Assembly (NCBI GenBank): GCA_037043015.1
Contig: CM073323.1
Location: 30,470,758 to 30,534,757 of the forward strand
Direction: 5' to 3'
Origin: Bryum argenteum
Lineage: Eukaryota; Streptophyta; Bryopsida; Bryales; Bryaceae
DNA length: 64,000 nt
In this document: one piece after another, positions 20,762-34,714 of the stretch
How positions within the stretch are numbered: position 1 is the first letter of the stretch
Layout of the letters: each line of letters starts with the position of its first letter
Notes under the pieces: model-generated
The model's database searches: none
What the model was told of the DNA's origin: nothing
The model's input: only the letters and a program-made list of their open reading frames with translations
Made by a program: the position numbers and the translations under genes

Positions 20762-21984
20762 GCCTTTAAAATCAAATAGGACTAGGTTTTCTTAGTTTGA
20801 GTAAACTTATTATTTTAGGAAACTAATAAGCTTCCTCATAGGTTTCTTGTGCGCTCACTCCATTTTATCATATACTATGTTATTTATGCCAATAATATCA
20901 ATTTCTAATTCGTGATAATAGAAAGTACATTTTATATTGATTTTCAAATTATTTCTCTTTAAATCAAGTATAAAACAAATACTACCTATTTTAGGAAATT
21001 GGACCATGTAGATCTAATTTGGGGTTTAGGGTTTTTATGAAAGCAAAAATAATATTATCTAAGCATATTAAATATTTAATCAATACAATCCCACTATGAC
21101 ATTATGAGTTGGCATTGGATTCTACTTCATTCACCTTATCATTATTTCCCCCTTAACTTTCAAAACTTCAAACTTTGTCCCACAAATATCAAAGCATAAG
21201 TATTTAATCAATACAATCTCACTATGACATTATGAGTTGGCATTGGATTTTACTTCATTCACCTTATCATTCTTTCCCCGTAACTTTCAAAATTTCAAAC
21301 TTTCCCCCTCAAACATCAAAACATATATATTTAATCAATACAATCCCACTATGACATTATTTATTTTCCCTCATTTGCGCTTTTATTTCCTTGGACCAAA
21401 TCTTAACCATTCACCTACATTATCTTTAGCATAAAGTTCGACATGATAATCCAAAAAGGTTGAGGTTAGAATGTGGAGTTCCCAACTGAAGGTTTCAGAT
21501 TTCAAATGAGAAACTCAAAAACATTTAATAAAGTTTCTTAGATATATACAAAAGTATCACGCAAGGAACACAAGTTAACCACGTTGAACACCCAATTTTG
21601 TAATTTTCCTACATAGCAGTAATATAAAATAAAGGGGACTACTGAGTATACTCATGGAAGTTGGTGGAACATGTACAGTACAACAATTTCACACGCATCA
21701 AAAGGGACAATTTGAAAATTTGAACACCCAAATTTGAGATTTCAAACGCATAGAAAGGGACAATTTGAAAATTTGAACACCCAAACTTGTGATTTTGTAA
21801 CTTTCCTACATAATGTTCAGTAGTATAAAATAAAGGGGACTACTGAGTATACTCCTGGAAGTTGGTGGACTATGTACAGTACCAAAATTTCACACGCATA
21901 AAAAAGGGACAATTTGAAAATTCAAATAAATAAATGAATTACTGATGATGGATGTACAGCGGTTTGGAATTGTGCTTCTTTCAG
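20762..21984. repeat. AT-rich flank, copy 2
   Basis: It is near-identical to 8167-9389, including the 127-bp and about 197-bp duplications. Differences are single-base indels in runs (for example one A fewer in CTCTTTAAATC near 20955). Confidence 0.85.
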
Positions 21985-24900
21985 GCGGGTGTAATGAACA
22001 CTCATGACGAAGAGACGAAGAAGTTTTTCAAGGGTACATCAGTTCGATGTATTCTAGCTCCACGCTATGGTGCATCGAAGTCAACTTGGTTCAGGCAAAA
22101 GGTAGGTTGGGTTCATTGCGAGACTACAGTATTAAACAATTCAGGAGGTTGATGTTTGAGTTTTAGAAGTTGCCTGCTGAACACAGACTCCATAATGTTG
22201 ATTGCTCAACAGTTGTGGATCCACTGATGGAGGCTAACAAGCATGTTGTGATTAATAGAATATGTGACCCGTGATGATTCCATGTCAGGTCGTGGGGTCG
22301 CTCTACACGCATCACCAAAAGACCGTGATCGTTGACAGCGGACCTATCGGTCAAAGGAGATTGTCCGCCTTCGTCGGTGGCTTGACTTGACAGGAGGCCG
22401 ATGGGACACGCCTGCACATCACATTTTTGCTTCACTTCAGAATGAGCACAAGGGTGACTTCCGTAACAAATCCTGGGAGGTGAGTGACAAGTAAAGAGTC
22501 AAGATGCGATCATGCTTTAAGATAGAGAACCGTCATAACAAATTTCCTTTTATCGTGTTGGCAGTATGAACCAGAGAGTGGAGGACCCAGGGAACCGTGG
22601 CACGACTGGCACTGCAAGATTGAAGGTCACGCTGCGTACGATGTCCTCACGAACTTCGAGCAGCGGTGGAGAAAAGCCACTTCACGGCATGACGACGAGC
22701 TGATTGATATCGATCGCCATGACGGTATTTGGAGTCCTTCGAACCGTGCTCCGGATGCTGGCGATCCTGCCCTTTTCGTAAGCAATGAGCGTGACCTGAA
22801 ACTTGGCATGTGCAGGTTTTACCCTCCCTCCATTACATGCCACTTTGAATTACATGAATAGTGTCCTTATCTCGATATCTTCAGAAACTTTTCGTTCGTA
22901 ATTGACAATTGACTGAATGGATATCGTGAGTGAGTAAACGAATGGGAACAAATTCGTCTTTTAGTGTGGGTAAAAAGCTGACAACGGTGTTAATTGTGCA
23001 GGTATTCAGGTCGATTGATGCAGGATCTGTGAAAGGTTTTCCCACCACCGTCGACCAGGTTTAAAAAGAGGTACGAAATGCTCATGCTCATGAAGCACCT
23101 GATTGAAATTCAAGAGATTAGCAGCTATATGTGACCCTGTTGTTGTGATGCAGAAACTGGTGTGGGGTAAAAGCGTTGCCATAGACATAAGCATTCAGAT
23201 GGCGTACATTATTGCAATACGATCTGCTCAACATTTCATATACATCGAGAATCAATACTTTCTGGGATCGTCGTACAACTGGCCAGACTACAAAACAGCT
23301 GGTACTCTTTCGACCATAATCATCCTGACATGGTGATAATTTCGACATCAATAATGCCGTCGAGTAACCATTGATGTTCCACAGGTGCCAATCATCTCAT
23401 TCCGATGGAACTGGCGCTGAAGATCTGCAGCAAAATCAGAGAGGGCAAGAGGTTTGCCGTGTACGTGGTCGTTCCCATGTGGCCCTAGGGTGTTCCCGGC
23501 AGTGGCCCCTGTCAAGAAATTCTGTATTTTCAGGTAATCAACTAAATCCCACCATCTAAACAACAATGCCATCAGACTTTCTCAATAACCTTCTGAAAAG
23601 ATTAAGCCATTCTTCCGCTATGTAAGAGGCTATGGATGGACCCTGATTGATGCTCTACTTCTTCATGTAAGATATTATGGCAATTTTCATAGTGTAGATA
23701 TTGATGCAATTGGGTTCGACAATAACGACAGGAATGGGGACCCTCACGCACGATATTCTTTCTTTCGCTGTATAATAGGTTGTGAAAAGAGTTGCTTCAA
23801 TTCTACGAATTTGACTATTTTCGCAGTGAAGGTGTTGATCGGGATTTTGATTGCTTCTTTTGATTTGTGACCAGTCGCAAACGATGAAGATGATGTACGC
23901 CAGAGTTGCAGGTGCGCTACGAGAATATGGCCCGTCGCATGCAAAGCCAACAGATTACTTGAATTTCTACTGCCTAGAGACGAGAGAGACTGTTAAACCG
24001 GGCGAGTTTGTACCGGTGCAGCCCCCGGATAACAACTCTCATCATGTAAGTAATATGAAAAAACGCATGCTCATGTTTTTGGAGGTTATAAAGATTCATT
24101 GTGGTACTTTGAAGCAGCCTGGTGATTGAAAGCTTGCCTGGGAGCATGCAGGGACTTTCGCAAGTCAATAGACGGATGATGATATATGTGCACGCGAAAG
24201 GAATGATCGTAGACGACGAGTTGGTGATCGTGGGCTCCGCCAACATCAATCAACGATCCATGGATGGCTCCAGAGATACAGAAATTGCCATGGGCGGCTA
24301 TCAACCGCAACACACGTGGTATCAGAAACAAGGCCATCCTCGCGGTCAGGTGGGTTCATATCTGCTAAAGTCTACCCCAGTCGTACATTTCAGGCCTTCC
24401 TACCTTATGGTGGGTTTAGAATTGGGGTGGAGAGCCAATCTGAGCCCAAGTGACATGACTTCGAGCTTGGAGCTTGAAAGTAATAAATAAACAATTTGAA
24501 TGCCAGTAACTGAATTCAAGTATACAGTTGTTCGGGTGCCGTTGAAGCAGACAAACAAAAACAGATCACGATCAGCCGTTCCAATTTTAAATTCAGCGGA
24601 TAGTGTTAGTACTTTTAATCAATTGGTTCTTACTAATTAATTGGTTCTTACTATAATCAGTGTAACTGCTGACAACCTGTTTTTGATAACATCAGAGCTT
24701 CTATCTCTAATGTAAATTCAAACAGACAGACCTCACCAATGGGAGGATTGAATACAATGCAACCCACCTTCAGTGTAAACTCACCTTTAGGAGTATAAAA
24801 GTCTTTGAAGCTTTACGCCTCGACGAGGAGTTTATGGATCTACTCACCTGATCTCTACTTCTGTGAAGCTTGGCTCATCAGATTTGAAATGGCGTGCAGG

Positions 24901-25195
24901 TATATGGCTACCGGATGTCGTTGTGGGCGGAGCAGGTGGGAGGCTTGGAGCAAGAGTTTGAGGAGCCAGAGAGCGTGGAGTGCGTGCACAGGTTGAACTT
25001 CATCGCAGACAGGAACTGGGAGCAGTACGCAGCTCCACAAATCACCGACATGAGGAGTCATCTGATCCGCTACCCGCTCAAAGTGGAGGATGATGGCACA
25101 GTCACCAATTTGCCGGGCTTCATCACCTTCCCGACGTCGGAGGGAAGATCATGGGCTCCAACCAGCCCAACATTCCTGACGACTTAACAACCTGA
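21985..25195 (+). pseudogene. Phospholipase D pseudogene, copy 2
   Basis: It has the same exons as copy 1, shifted by 12,595-12,596 bp (first exon 21985-22101, last 24900-25195). It shares with copy 1 the missing base in the GGLDL codons (about 22383) and in the DPET codons (about 22797, where it also has CCT for CCC). The shared TAG is at 23486-23488. It has its own substitution of CC to TT near 23992 (Ala to Val in exon 7). A missing C near 25130 shifts the last 20 or so codons, so the DVGGKIMG...DDLTT end is not encoded in frame. Both HKD motifs remain readable. Confidence 0.92.
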
Positions 25196-28100
25196 TCCAC
25201 ATTAATTGTAACCGTACTTGAACAATGTATCCATACTTAGTGTTTTGTAGCGAGATGTCCTCGAAGTGAGAGACAGATTTCATTGCAGGTGGTGAAGCCA
25301 TTCTGAACCAAAGGTGTGGTATAATCCTGTACATAGGAAGCTCTTTGCTTCCATTAAGTAGATATTTTGTAACTCAACTTGCAGCTAGAAAAATTCTTCA
25401 ATGGAGTCCTGGCTACTGAACTCGAAGTAAGACGTTGGTTAGGTACGTTCCTTCGGGATATGCTTCATAGATTAAAGTCTGGACAGTATAGATGAAAGTT
25501 GACGATCGGAAGATTTGCGTTGTGGGTTGTGAGGATCCGGAAGAAGAGTGAGGAATAATCTAGGAAATCTTTGAAGATTCACGAAGCGTGTGGAGTGAAA
25601 TGTACGGGAAGCAAGATGGGATGTGCGTATGGGGAGATGGAGGGAGTGATGAAGGGGGTGGGATGTCCGAGGAAAGGACTAAGGATGGATATATATATAT
25701 ATGTTTGAAGCTATGGCGTAGGTTGGTAGTTTACCTACCGCGTCCGGCGTATGAGTGAGTGTGAGAGGCTATGGCTGTGTCTATGGCTTGATCTCATGCT
25801 CATTTGTATCGTATCGTTTGTGGGTTCCTTTCTCCAGCGGTTTTGGGTTTCTTTCCTCCATCGGGACCCATTTTTGGTGTGCAATTCATCCAATGTACGA
25901 ATGTCTTCTAAACAGTTTCAAGCTACAATTTGATATTACGAAATCCCATGTACAGGTTGTTCAAATTTGGTGCGAACCTGATCAGCAATCAAATTGTGCA
26001 CTAAAAATGAAACCATTATGCAATGAATCTGCTATAAATTTGCAATGATTTTGCATCTTCGCCTTTCGGTCCATATCAAAATAAACCAAACGCTTGCTTT
26101 ACGTATTAAAGTTTCAATGACTTTGTGTTAGAGGTGACCCAAATTCTGAGGTGCCCCAGTTGACTTTGACATGTACCGTATTGACGAATACTAACATTGA
26201 AATTATTTATTCAAGCTTACAGTTCATGCGATCAGTTTATTTGATTTCACATTATATTTCCCTGGAAGTTTTCTGACTTCTTTTCATACCAATTGCGGAC
26301 GTCCAGTATTCTACCTCTCAAGAAAGAGTTCTAGACTCATAATTCTGTCGGAACATTCAAGTCAACTCTTAATTTCAATATGGAAATCATGCATGATTAC
26401 TCAGTCACAAGCTTCTCGAAAGAATGGTTGCCATTTCAACACGATCAATTTCCCGCATCAAAACTTTATTAGAAAACGGAAGAATCCACGAGCCTGCACA
26501 GTAGCTTACGTGTAAGCTAATGACGGCAATGTGAGGGTTGTCCTCGGCCACCTGCAACTTGACATTCCCTTTCCACCAACAATGAAAGCTCCGCTGACGA
26601 CATGACTAGACGCACCAAAACAGCACCACATGCGTCGTCGTCGTCGTCGTTACATGGTGGACGGAAAGAAACGGAAACGAATCCAGTACGTACGTTTGGT
26701 GTTATTGATAAAGTAGCAACTCCGCAGTTGTAACGCTTCAAATGGCTCCTTCCGCGTAGAAGTTCAACGATCCAATTTACCAACCGGTCCAGGGGTGCCC
26801 GCTGGTATACTTAGTCATGCGTATCATGTTTCCCAAATAATAATCGCGCGTGGTGTAACTAAGGTCAAATAGGGCCAGGAACAATCAATGCGTCTCCACC
26901 ACTTCTGTAACGGTACTGGGTTTCCATTGCATGCACAACCTCGGTCATGGGCATGTAGCCCATGCAATTCACCTCTGAAATCTGAGCCATGTGATCAACT
27001 TAGAGCAGTCTACAAGAATTAAGCTGACGATTGTAATGCTGTGATCAACAACATCTTGGTCCATATCTGACTTCATGAGATCATCGACGTTCTTCCGTCC
27101 TTGGCCGAGCATCCATCTGGAACAGATTAGTACCGAAACCGCTGGTCACCATTTCTCCCACAGAGAAAAATCCTGGAACCTGTAGGATTGAGCAGAGTGC
27201 ACACGGATTAATCTGATGACCAAAGTTTGCACTTCATAGGCTTCAATGCTCTAAATCAAGCTCTACATCGTCATAGTTACATCAACTGCCCATCCACATG
27301 ACCGTGATGAAATGGAATTGACGACTTCGCACGTCGTAGTTAGTAGTGGCATGGTTCAAGAGCTCAACCGCAGCACGCGGACCGTCTTGCTCGCAAACAT
27401 GAAAGAGGGGAGTGACTACAGGCGAGTTGGGGATTCAAAAGAAAATTTCTCGGTGCATTCGCGGCTCATATCCATCCAGTGCATGCACTCGCCGTAAGCT
27501 TATACAGATGGGCATCGAAATCGTTTTCAAAAAACTGTCTAAACTCAAACCAGAAGCTAGAAAATGATCCAGTAAGCTACAACTCATTCGCATGCTCCTC
27601 TATGGTTTGCACACGGTGCTCGAATTCTCCCAGAAAACCAGGGGATGAGACTGCAGACAAGTAACTTTTATCTCAATTTTTGGCCTGCATGCAGCCCATG
27701 CAACCCAAATTACGATCGCTAGCGGACTCGTGAAACCCACCCCACGTTTGGAATCCACTTATCCGAATTCGAGTTCCGACCAGCAACCTACTAGCTAACT
27801 AAATGGCTAACTATGATTGACTGCTCATCAAGAGACTGAGGTAGACCGATCATCAACTTACATGTCTCCTTGGGATGAACGCGCGCCTCCTTGGCCCACG
27901 CATTAATTGCAACAATCACTTGGTACCCAAGCCCATATGTGCCTGGGAGTTTCATTGATCACTTCGCACACGCACTACAAACACCTTAGAAGCCAGCATG
28001 AGGGGTCTTACTTACCTGCAACACAGCAATGCTGGAATCTCAAGGCTATGGAATCGATTGCGCATGAATCAAGCATTCTTGTGTAATCGAATGACAGCCT

Positions 28101-29478
28101 GTATGCTCGACCGCGGATACTAGAAAGAGGACCTCCCAGCTCTGCCCCAGTCCTACCAATCTCTGCTCCTTTTGGAAGCGCATCACGTATCGGTAAACGA
28201 CTTTCTGTCATTTTCTATTGAGATATTGCCCGACTCTTGTTCTAGCATATTAATCCTTGCACACTACCCAGGACGCAAGGTCCGTTTCTTGCATGAATCC
28301 TAGTACGTTTTTGGAAATATTGTTTCAAGAGCGACGTGATCGGTCAAGGGATGCGGTCTAAGCATGTGAGCATGCAACCGCTTGCAAGAAACCCCAGTGC
28401 TTTGCATGATCATTGTAACCACACCTGTAGAGACGACCCCATGCACAAGAATCAAGCTCACAATTATGGTTACTCGAAACTCGGCTTCTACGTTGCACAA
28501 ACTCAGTCTGCATGAGGTTCAACTTATTACTATACATCCTACGGTGGTGAATGCAAGGTGACAATACGCGTTCGTATTCGGAAATGCTAGAAGAATGCGA
28601 GGAAGGTAGGCACGAGCTTTCCGTAGAGCGTTACTCACACCTCTATACCAATGAATTCATTCCAAGAACGTCGGGTTCATCTAAACCTGTGTGCAGACTT
28701 TTCAATCCAGATCTACTGAATTCAACTCTCTTGAAACTACACCAGTTCCCATGCTAAACCACCGATCTAGAGAAAATTGAGGTTGAACACCATTTATGTA
28801 GTGTCATGTAACAATTACGATCATGGCAGATCGATGGATGCGAGCTTACCAGTGGGATCCACCGATGGGATGGAACTTGGGGATGGGTCATTGCAAAAGA
28901 AGTGGCCACTCAAGCAAGCAGGCCAGGGATGGTGCCAGTGACCGAGAATTTCCACGTGCAGCCCTCATCTCCTCATCTTCTCTGTCCCATGAATCGTCAC
29001 CCGCCGCCCAAGTCATGACTTTCAGCTCCACATGATCACACACAGATGCCGCCCACGTCATGACTTTCAGCTCCACATGATCACACACAGATGCCGCCCA
29101 CGTCGATTGCGGCCTCAACAAAATCATGACTAGCGAAGTTACAGCTAATTCTACTTCTATGGGTTCCAAGTTGAGCATAACTCATGGTTCAGGAACGGTT
29201 TTATCTTGCTTCAGTTTCAGATTGATACAACTGATAGTGCTCAGAGCAAGCAAAGGAATCGGTACCGACTCAACGTCAACGGATACAGATGAGTATCTCT
29301 GCATGCATGCATGCAAGGCAAGGATTTCACGTACAGGGACCTTGAAAAAGTCAGCGTCCTCGCCTCTCCGTGGAGCCCTAATCCTTAACCCGACTACATG
29401 CTGATTTCCAAATGACGACAGACGCTGGTACTACGTATTGGTGTTGAAGGGATTGAAAGAAGTGGAGTGATCAAGTAG
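25196..29478. other. 4.3-kb spacer without a recognised gene, copy 2
   Basis: It corresponds to 12601-16892, with the 45-bp duplication near 29012-29100. It shares GTATGGGGAG near 25627 with copy 3, where copies 1, 4 and 5 have GTGCGGGGGAG. No gene recognised. Confidence 0.6.
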
Positions 29479-30680
29479 CTATGGTGAAGCATCGCCTGGT
29501 TTGCAGAGAAGAAGCCAGCAAGAGACCAAGAAGATTGAAGAGAAACAGAGCAGCACTATCACCACTCCGATCGTATACAATCTCGCTGTTAAGGACGGCC
29601 TAGTCATATCTCCAACCGCTCTGTCCCTGGCGTTTATACGGAAGTTGAAATGCTGAGGCCCAACATGCAGCTTCACGTCATTGATACTCTGTTTTAACAC
29701 CTGTGTATACAAGGGAAGAGAAGTACAAAACTCGCTATCAGTATCTAGTAAGCAATTAGAGCACCTCGTTCTTCTTATGTGCCTAATGCCGTAAGGATGC
29801 TCCGGTTTACGTCAGACTTCGACTCTACTGTTTCGAGCGCGACTACATTTCCAGATATTCAGCTAGAGTATACGAACATGCATTGGGTTAGGCGATACTC
29901 AGACCTTCTTACCGACAAAAGTCTAATTCTCTCTCACCGTGAGCATGAAGCTCTAAGCAAATTTGCAATCAAACGAAATAATGAGAGATTTCTACAGGGT
30001 TGGCACTAGAGGTTTTAAGGGAAAGGGTGCAATTGACGAGGCTGTGGTACCTTACAGGTCTGTCTTGAATGAGCAATGGTGATTTCTAATTTCCACAAGA
30101 GAGTGAGCTTCTGTATCACCACAACAGTGGTAACCAACGATGTCCACAATGATAAGAGAAATGCTGTCCACCAGTTATGGCACCGCAACATGGACGATTG
30201 TGCCACCGCCGTGAAAAGCACGCCCTGGAACACGATGTAAAACCCAATGACTTGGTAGATCTCGTTGCGGATGCTATTCTGCTTCGCCTCGAAGAAAGGT
30301 AGTGCGTTGTTTATGTAGTGCTCAACTTTCTTCTGTCAGTCTTGAAACGCAATCCTTAGTTTCTCGTACTTGCCGCTGTTGAGCTCATGCAAGTTTGTGG
30401 CCTCCATTTCCGCTACGCACAGCCCCTCGTCATCGTCGCTCTATACCTTGCTCAGATCCACCACGTGCCCATTTCCGATTCCGGCATCATTATTGCTATC
30501 GCTGTGCTCGGGGCCCGCGCTAGTGGGCAAACTGGTGCCGACAGTGAAAGAACTGGTTGTGGCGACGCCAGAGCATGTGCAACCTGCGCAGTGCCGGGTA
30601 GTGCCGCAGCTGGGGAGCGGAAGGAGTTCCTGCTCCTCAGCCGTCGTGAGAGGGACGATTTCCTGCATCTCAGCCATCAA
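29479..30680 (-). pseudogene. Three-TM membrane protein gene with two in-frame stops, copy 2
   Basis: Exon 1 is 30680-30051 and exon 2 is 29700-29479. The TAG (30443-30441) and TGA (30338-30336) are at the same codons as in copy 1. A small deletion (CTCTCACC for CTCCTCACC near 29935) falls in the intron and does not affect the frame. Confidence 0.75.
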
Positions 30681-32120
30681 AGAAGTGAGTGACTAACGCG
30701 GGGAGATCCTGAAGCTCGATTTCAATCGCCATTGCTACTTAGGTATCGCTATCCGCAGCTCGTTGAACAGAGTCACAAATAGTCACTGCTCAGAACCCTT
30801 GATGATGCGCTTCAGCTTCCAACTCAATGTCGTCGTGTCGTAGAGCGAGTCAGGGAAGTTCAACCCTCTCTGATCCTCGCCACCTGCATGGGAGAGCAAC
30901 ACAGCCGCTTGAACAATGTGGCGAGCAACACAGCCACACCCACAACGATCCCCACTGCCGGCTTCGCTTGAGATCATTACTGCCACTACCGCCGGTCAAC
31001 GAAGCTGATACAGTGTTGCCTGGGCTCAAGCCTGGCGCTCGTGGCGCAAGCCCGCTGATACCTGGCTGGCGACGGACCATCGCTGAATGAGCCCAAAGTT
31101 GACGAGGCTGCAATCACAGACCACAGGTCTCAATATGATCAGCTAGTGGAGTTTGACAGATCCTAACAATCGAAGCAGCTCTGATATGGTTTGGCAATCA
31201 ATTCGAACAGGAAGTCGCATAAGTAGAGACTACCTTGTGTGTGTGTGGCGCTTGTGCTGAAGCTCCAGGAGATGATCCTCTTCCACACTCCATTCTACCG
31301 TTACAGCTCACACAACACACCAATTCGATCAAGCAAGGGTGGCCTTGGCTGCGAATCCATGATCTGTTCCTACCACGACATGAACAATGAGAAGAATTCA
31401 ACACAATTCAAGTATAAACTCACGTTCACAGCAATCCAAATTTGAATTTCCATCTTTTCCCGCGCCTAGGCAGCTCCGCCCTCCCGCTCACTGGTGCCGC
31501 CGTCGCTGTCAGGGCATAGCATTCAAACCGCCGCCCTTCTTCATCGGTATCTTATTTGTTGGTGTAAGAGGAATCTTGTTTCTTACAATGCCACACCAAT
31601 TCATTCTACTTTAGCAAATAATCTAATCAATTTGGTAGTCTAGGTATGTCAAAATGGCACTGTCTTGAATTAATGTCATTTCATTCACATCGTCCATGAC
31701 TGTACTTTTAATGCGTATATTTGATGAATGGGTACTAACACTTAAACCTCTTTCAAATCACTTTTCATAATTTCACGATTTGAGACAAGATTGCCGGGGT
31801 GCAAAAATCTTCTTGTGCTTTCAATTTTCAACCACAAATATTTGTCCTGAATTATATATACTTACAAACAAAAATATTGATTCAAATGGTACTTATTAAT
31901 AGTTACCTATACTCAAAATATTGTACTAACACACGTTAAAAGTAATAAAAAGTTTGTATCATATGAATGATACCTATATTATATATAATTTTGTGATTAT
32001 TACAAACATGACATATTTCCTTTACATTGATATATTTTATAAATTAGGTTAAGTTGAGCAATTTAGATTGACGAGTTCACACACATAGTATTATCTAGGT
32101 GTGCCACCTCGAGGCGTGAC
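30681..32120. other. Spacer between membrane gene and minisatellite, copy 2
   Basis: It matches 18096-19540 with scattered 1-bp indels (for example GCTACTTAGGTATCG near 30740 for TTAGGGTATCG). No gene recognised. The part from about 31345 onward recurs inverted at 34715-35510. Confidence 0.55.
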
Positions 32121-32640
32121 AATGAGGGGGTGGTTCACAATAGGGGGTTGATCACAATAAGAGGTTGTTCGTAATAAGGGGGTTGTTCACAATAGGGGTT
32201 GATCACAATAAAGGGGTTGTTCACAATAAAGGGGGTTGATTACAATAAGGGGTTGTTCACAATAAGGGATTAAGGGGGTTGTTCACAACAAAGGGGGTTG
32301 ATCACAATAAAGGGGTGGTTCACAATGAGGGGTTGATCACAATAAGGGGTTGGTCACAACAAGGGGGTTGTTCTCAATAGGGGGTTGATCACAATTAAGG
32401 GGTTGTTCACAATAAGGGATTAAGGGGTTGTTCACAACAAAAGGGATTGATGACAATAAGGGGGTTGATCACAATCGAAGGTTATTTACAATAAGGGATT
32501 GTTCACAATAAGAGGTTGATCACAATAAGGGGTTGATCACGATAAGGGGGTTGTTCTCAATTGGGGGTTGATTACAATAAGGGGTTTCTTAATAGGAAGG
32601 TTGATCACAATAAAGGGTGATTACAATAAGGGGGTTGTTC
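32121..32640 (+). repeat. Minisatellite array 3, first part
   Basis: It follows the same variant order as the start of array 2 (GGTGGTTCACAATAGGGGG, then GATCACAATAAGAGG) but with shortened G runs and lost bases. It degrades into the mosaic segment that follows. Confidence 0.85.
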
Positions 32641-33019
32641 ACAATAAGGGGTTGTTGTTCACAATAAGGGGTTGTTTGAGTAAACTTATTATTTTATTAC
32701 GTAAGGGGTTGATCACAATAAGGGGTTGGTCACAATAAGGGTTTGATTCATTCGCTTTAAGGTTGAACAAATACTGTTTCATTTTAGGAAATTGGATCAC
32801 ATCAGTAGGTGGATGATCACAATAAGGGGGATGATCACAATAAAGAGGTTGTTCACAATAAGAGGGTTGATGACAATAAAGGGTTGTTCACAATAAGGGA
32901 TTAAGGGGTTCTTCACAATAAGGAATTGATCAGGGGTTCCACCAATTCCATTAAGTAGAGTTGTTCTCAATAGGAAGGTTGATCAAAATAAAAAATTGGG
33001 GTTGTTCACAATAAGGGTT
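32641..33019. other. Scrambled mosaic of minisatellite and AT-rich flank
   Basis: Minisatellite units alternate with pieces of the AT-rich flank that are never adjacent elsewhere. Examples are TTTGAGTAAACTTATTATTTTA near 32666 and ATTTTAGGAAATTGGA near 32783. It reads like a consensus of misaligned reads, not a natural sequence. Confidence 0.6.
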
Positions 33020-33620
33020 GATTTTGTATATCTAAGAAACTTTATTAAATGTTTTTGAGTCAAATCTGAAACCTTCAGGGGTTTCTAACCTCAACCTTTT
33101 GGATTATCAATGTCGAACTTTATGGGGGGTTAAGATTTGGTCCAAGGAAATAAAAGCGCAAATGAGGGAAAATAAATAATAAGTGGGTTGTTTGATCAAA
33201 TAGTTTTGGGTTTGATTACAAGGGGGAAAGAACGACATTGGTCACAATAGTGAGATTGTATTGATTAAATATTATGCTTTGATATTTGATTTGAAGTTTT
33301 GAAAAGGAAGAACGAAGGTGAATGAAGCAAATAATGCCAACCATTGTTCTCAAATATTTAATATGCTTAGATAATATTATTTTTGCACCCTAAACCCCAA
33401 ATTAGTTGGTCCAATTTCCTAAAATAGGTAGTTTTGTTTTATACTTGATTTAAAAGAGAAATAATTTGAAAATCAATATAAAATGGACTTATTTAATTAG
33501 AAATTGATATTATTTTATGATAAAATGGGTTGCACAAGAAACCCATGAGGAAGCTTATTAGTTTCCTAAATAATAAGTTTACTCAAACTAAGAAAAATCT
33601 AGTCCTATTTGATTTTAAAG
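33020..33620 (-). repeat. Inverted, indel-rich copy of the AT-rich flank
   Basis: It is the reverse complement of roughly 20762-21550. The start matches TAAGAAACTTTATTAAATG and the end matches the GCCTTTAAAATCAAATAGGAC boundary of the array. About 190 bp are lost, including much of the 127-bp duplication. Confidence 0.8.
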
Positions 33621-34714
33621 GCTTATTGAACAACCCTCAACCCTTGATCAACCCCCTTATAACAGTTCACCCCTTGTTCTAATCAACCTCCTGCATAGGG
33701 TGACCAACCCCCTTATTGTGATCAACCCCTTTTTGTAATCAACCCCTATTGAAAACCCCCTTATTGTAATCAACCTTATTGTGACTAACCCCCTTATTGT
33801 GAACAACCCTTTATCAAGCCCTGTATCAACCCTTACGTAACAACCCCTTTTATTGCAACCTTCCTATTGAGAACAACCCCTTATCGTAATATAACCCCTT
33901 ATTGAGAACAACCCCTTATCGTGATTAACCCCTTGTGATCAACCCCTTATTGTAACAACCTTATTGTGAATAACCCCTTTATTATGATCAATTCCTTATT
34001 GTGAAGAACCCCCTTAATCCCTTATTGTGAACAACCCTTTATTGTCATCAACCCTCTTATTGTGAACAACCTCTTTATTGTGATCATCCCCTTATTGCGA
34101 TCATCCCCTATTGCGATCAACCCCATCGCCAACAACCCCTTATACGACTAACCCCTTATTGTGATCAACCCTTATTGTGAACAACCCCCCTTATTGTGAA
34201 CAACCCCTTTATTGTGAACAACCCCTTATTGTAATCCCTTTATTGCGATCAACCTTCCTATTAAGAACCCCTTATTGTAATCAACCCCCCAATTGAGAAC
34301 AACCCCTTATCGTGATCAACCCCCTTTGGCTGCGATCAACCTCTTATTGTGAACAATCCCTTATTGTAAATAACCTCGATTGTGATCAACCCCCTTATTG
34401 TCATCAATCCCTTTTTTGCAACAACCCCTTAATCCCTTATTGTGAACAACCCCTTAATTGTGATCAGCCCCCTATTGAGAACAACCCCTTGTTGTGACCA
34501 ACCCCCTTATTGTGATCAACCTCATTGTGAACCACCCTTTATTGTGATCAACCCCTTGCTGTGAACAACCCCTAATCCCTTATTGTGAACAACCCCTTAT
34601 TGTAATCAACCCCTTATTGTGAACAACCCTTTATTGTGATCAACCCCTATTGAACAACCCCTTATTCCGAACAACCTCTTATTGCGATCAACCCCTATTG
34701 TGAACCACCCCCAT
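33621..34714 (-). repeat. Inverted minisatellite array
   Basis: The repeat appears as its complement (TTATTGTGATCAACCCC units), in the mirror of the order seen in arrays 2, 4 and 5. Indel density is higher, with whole units shortened. Confidence 0.9.
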
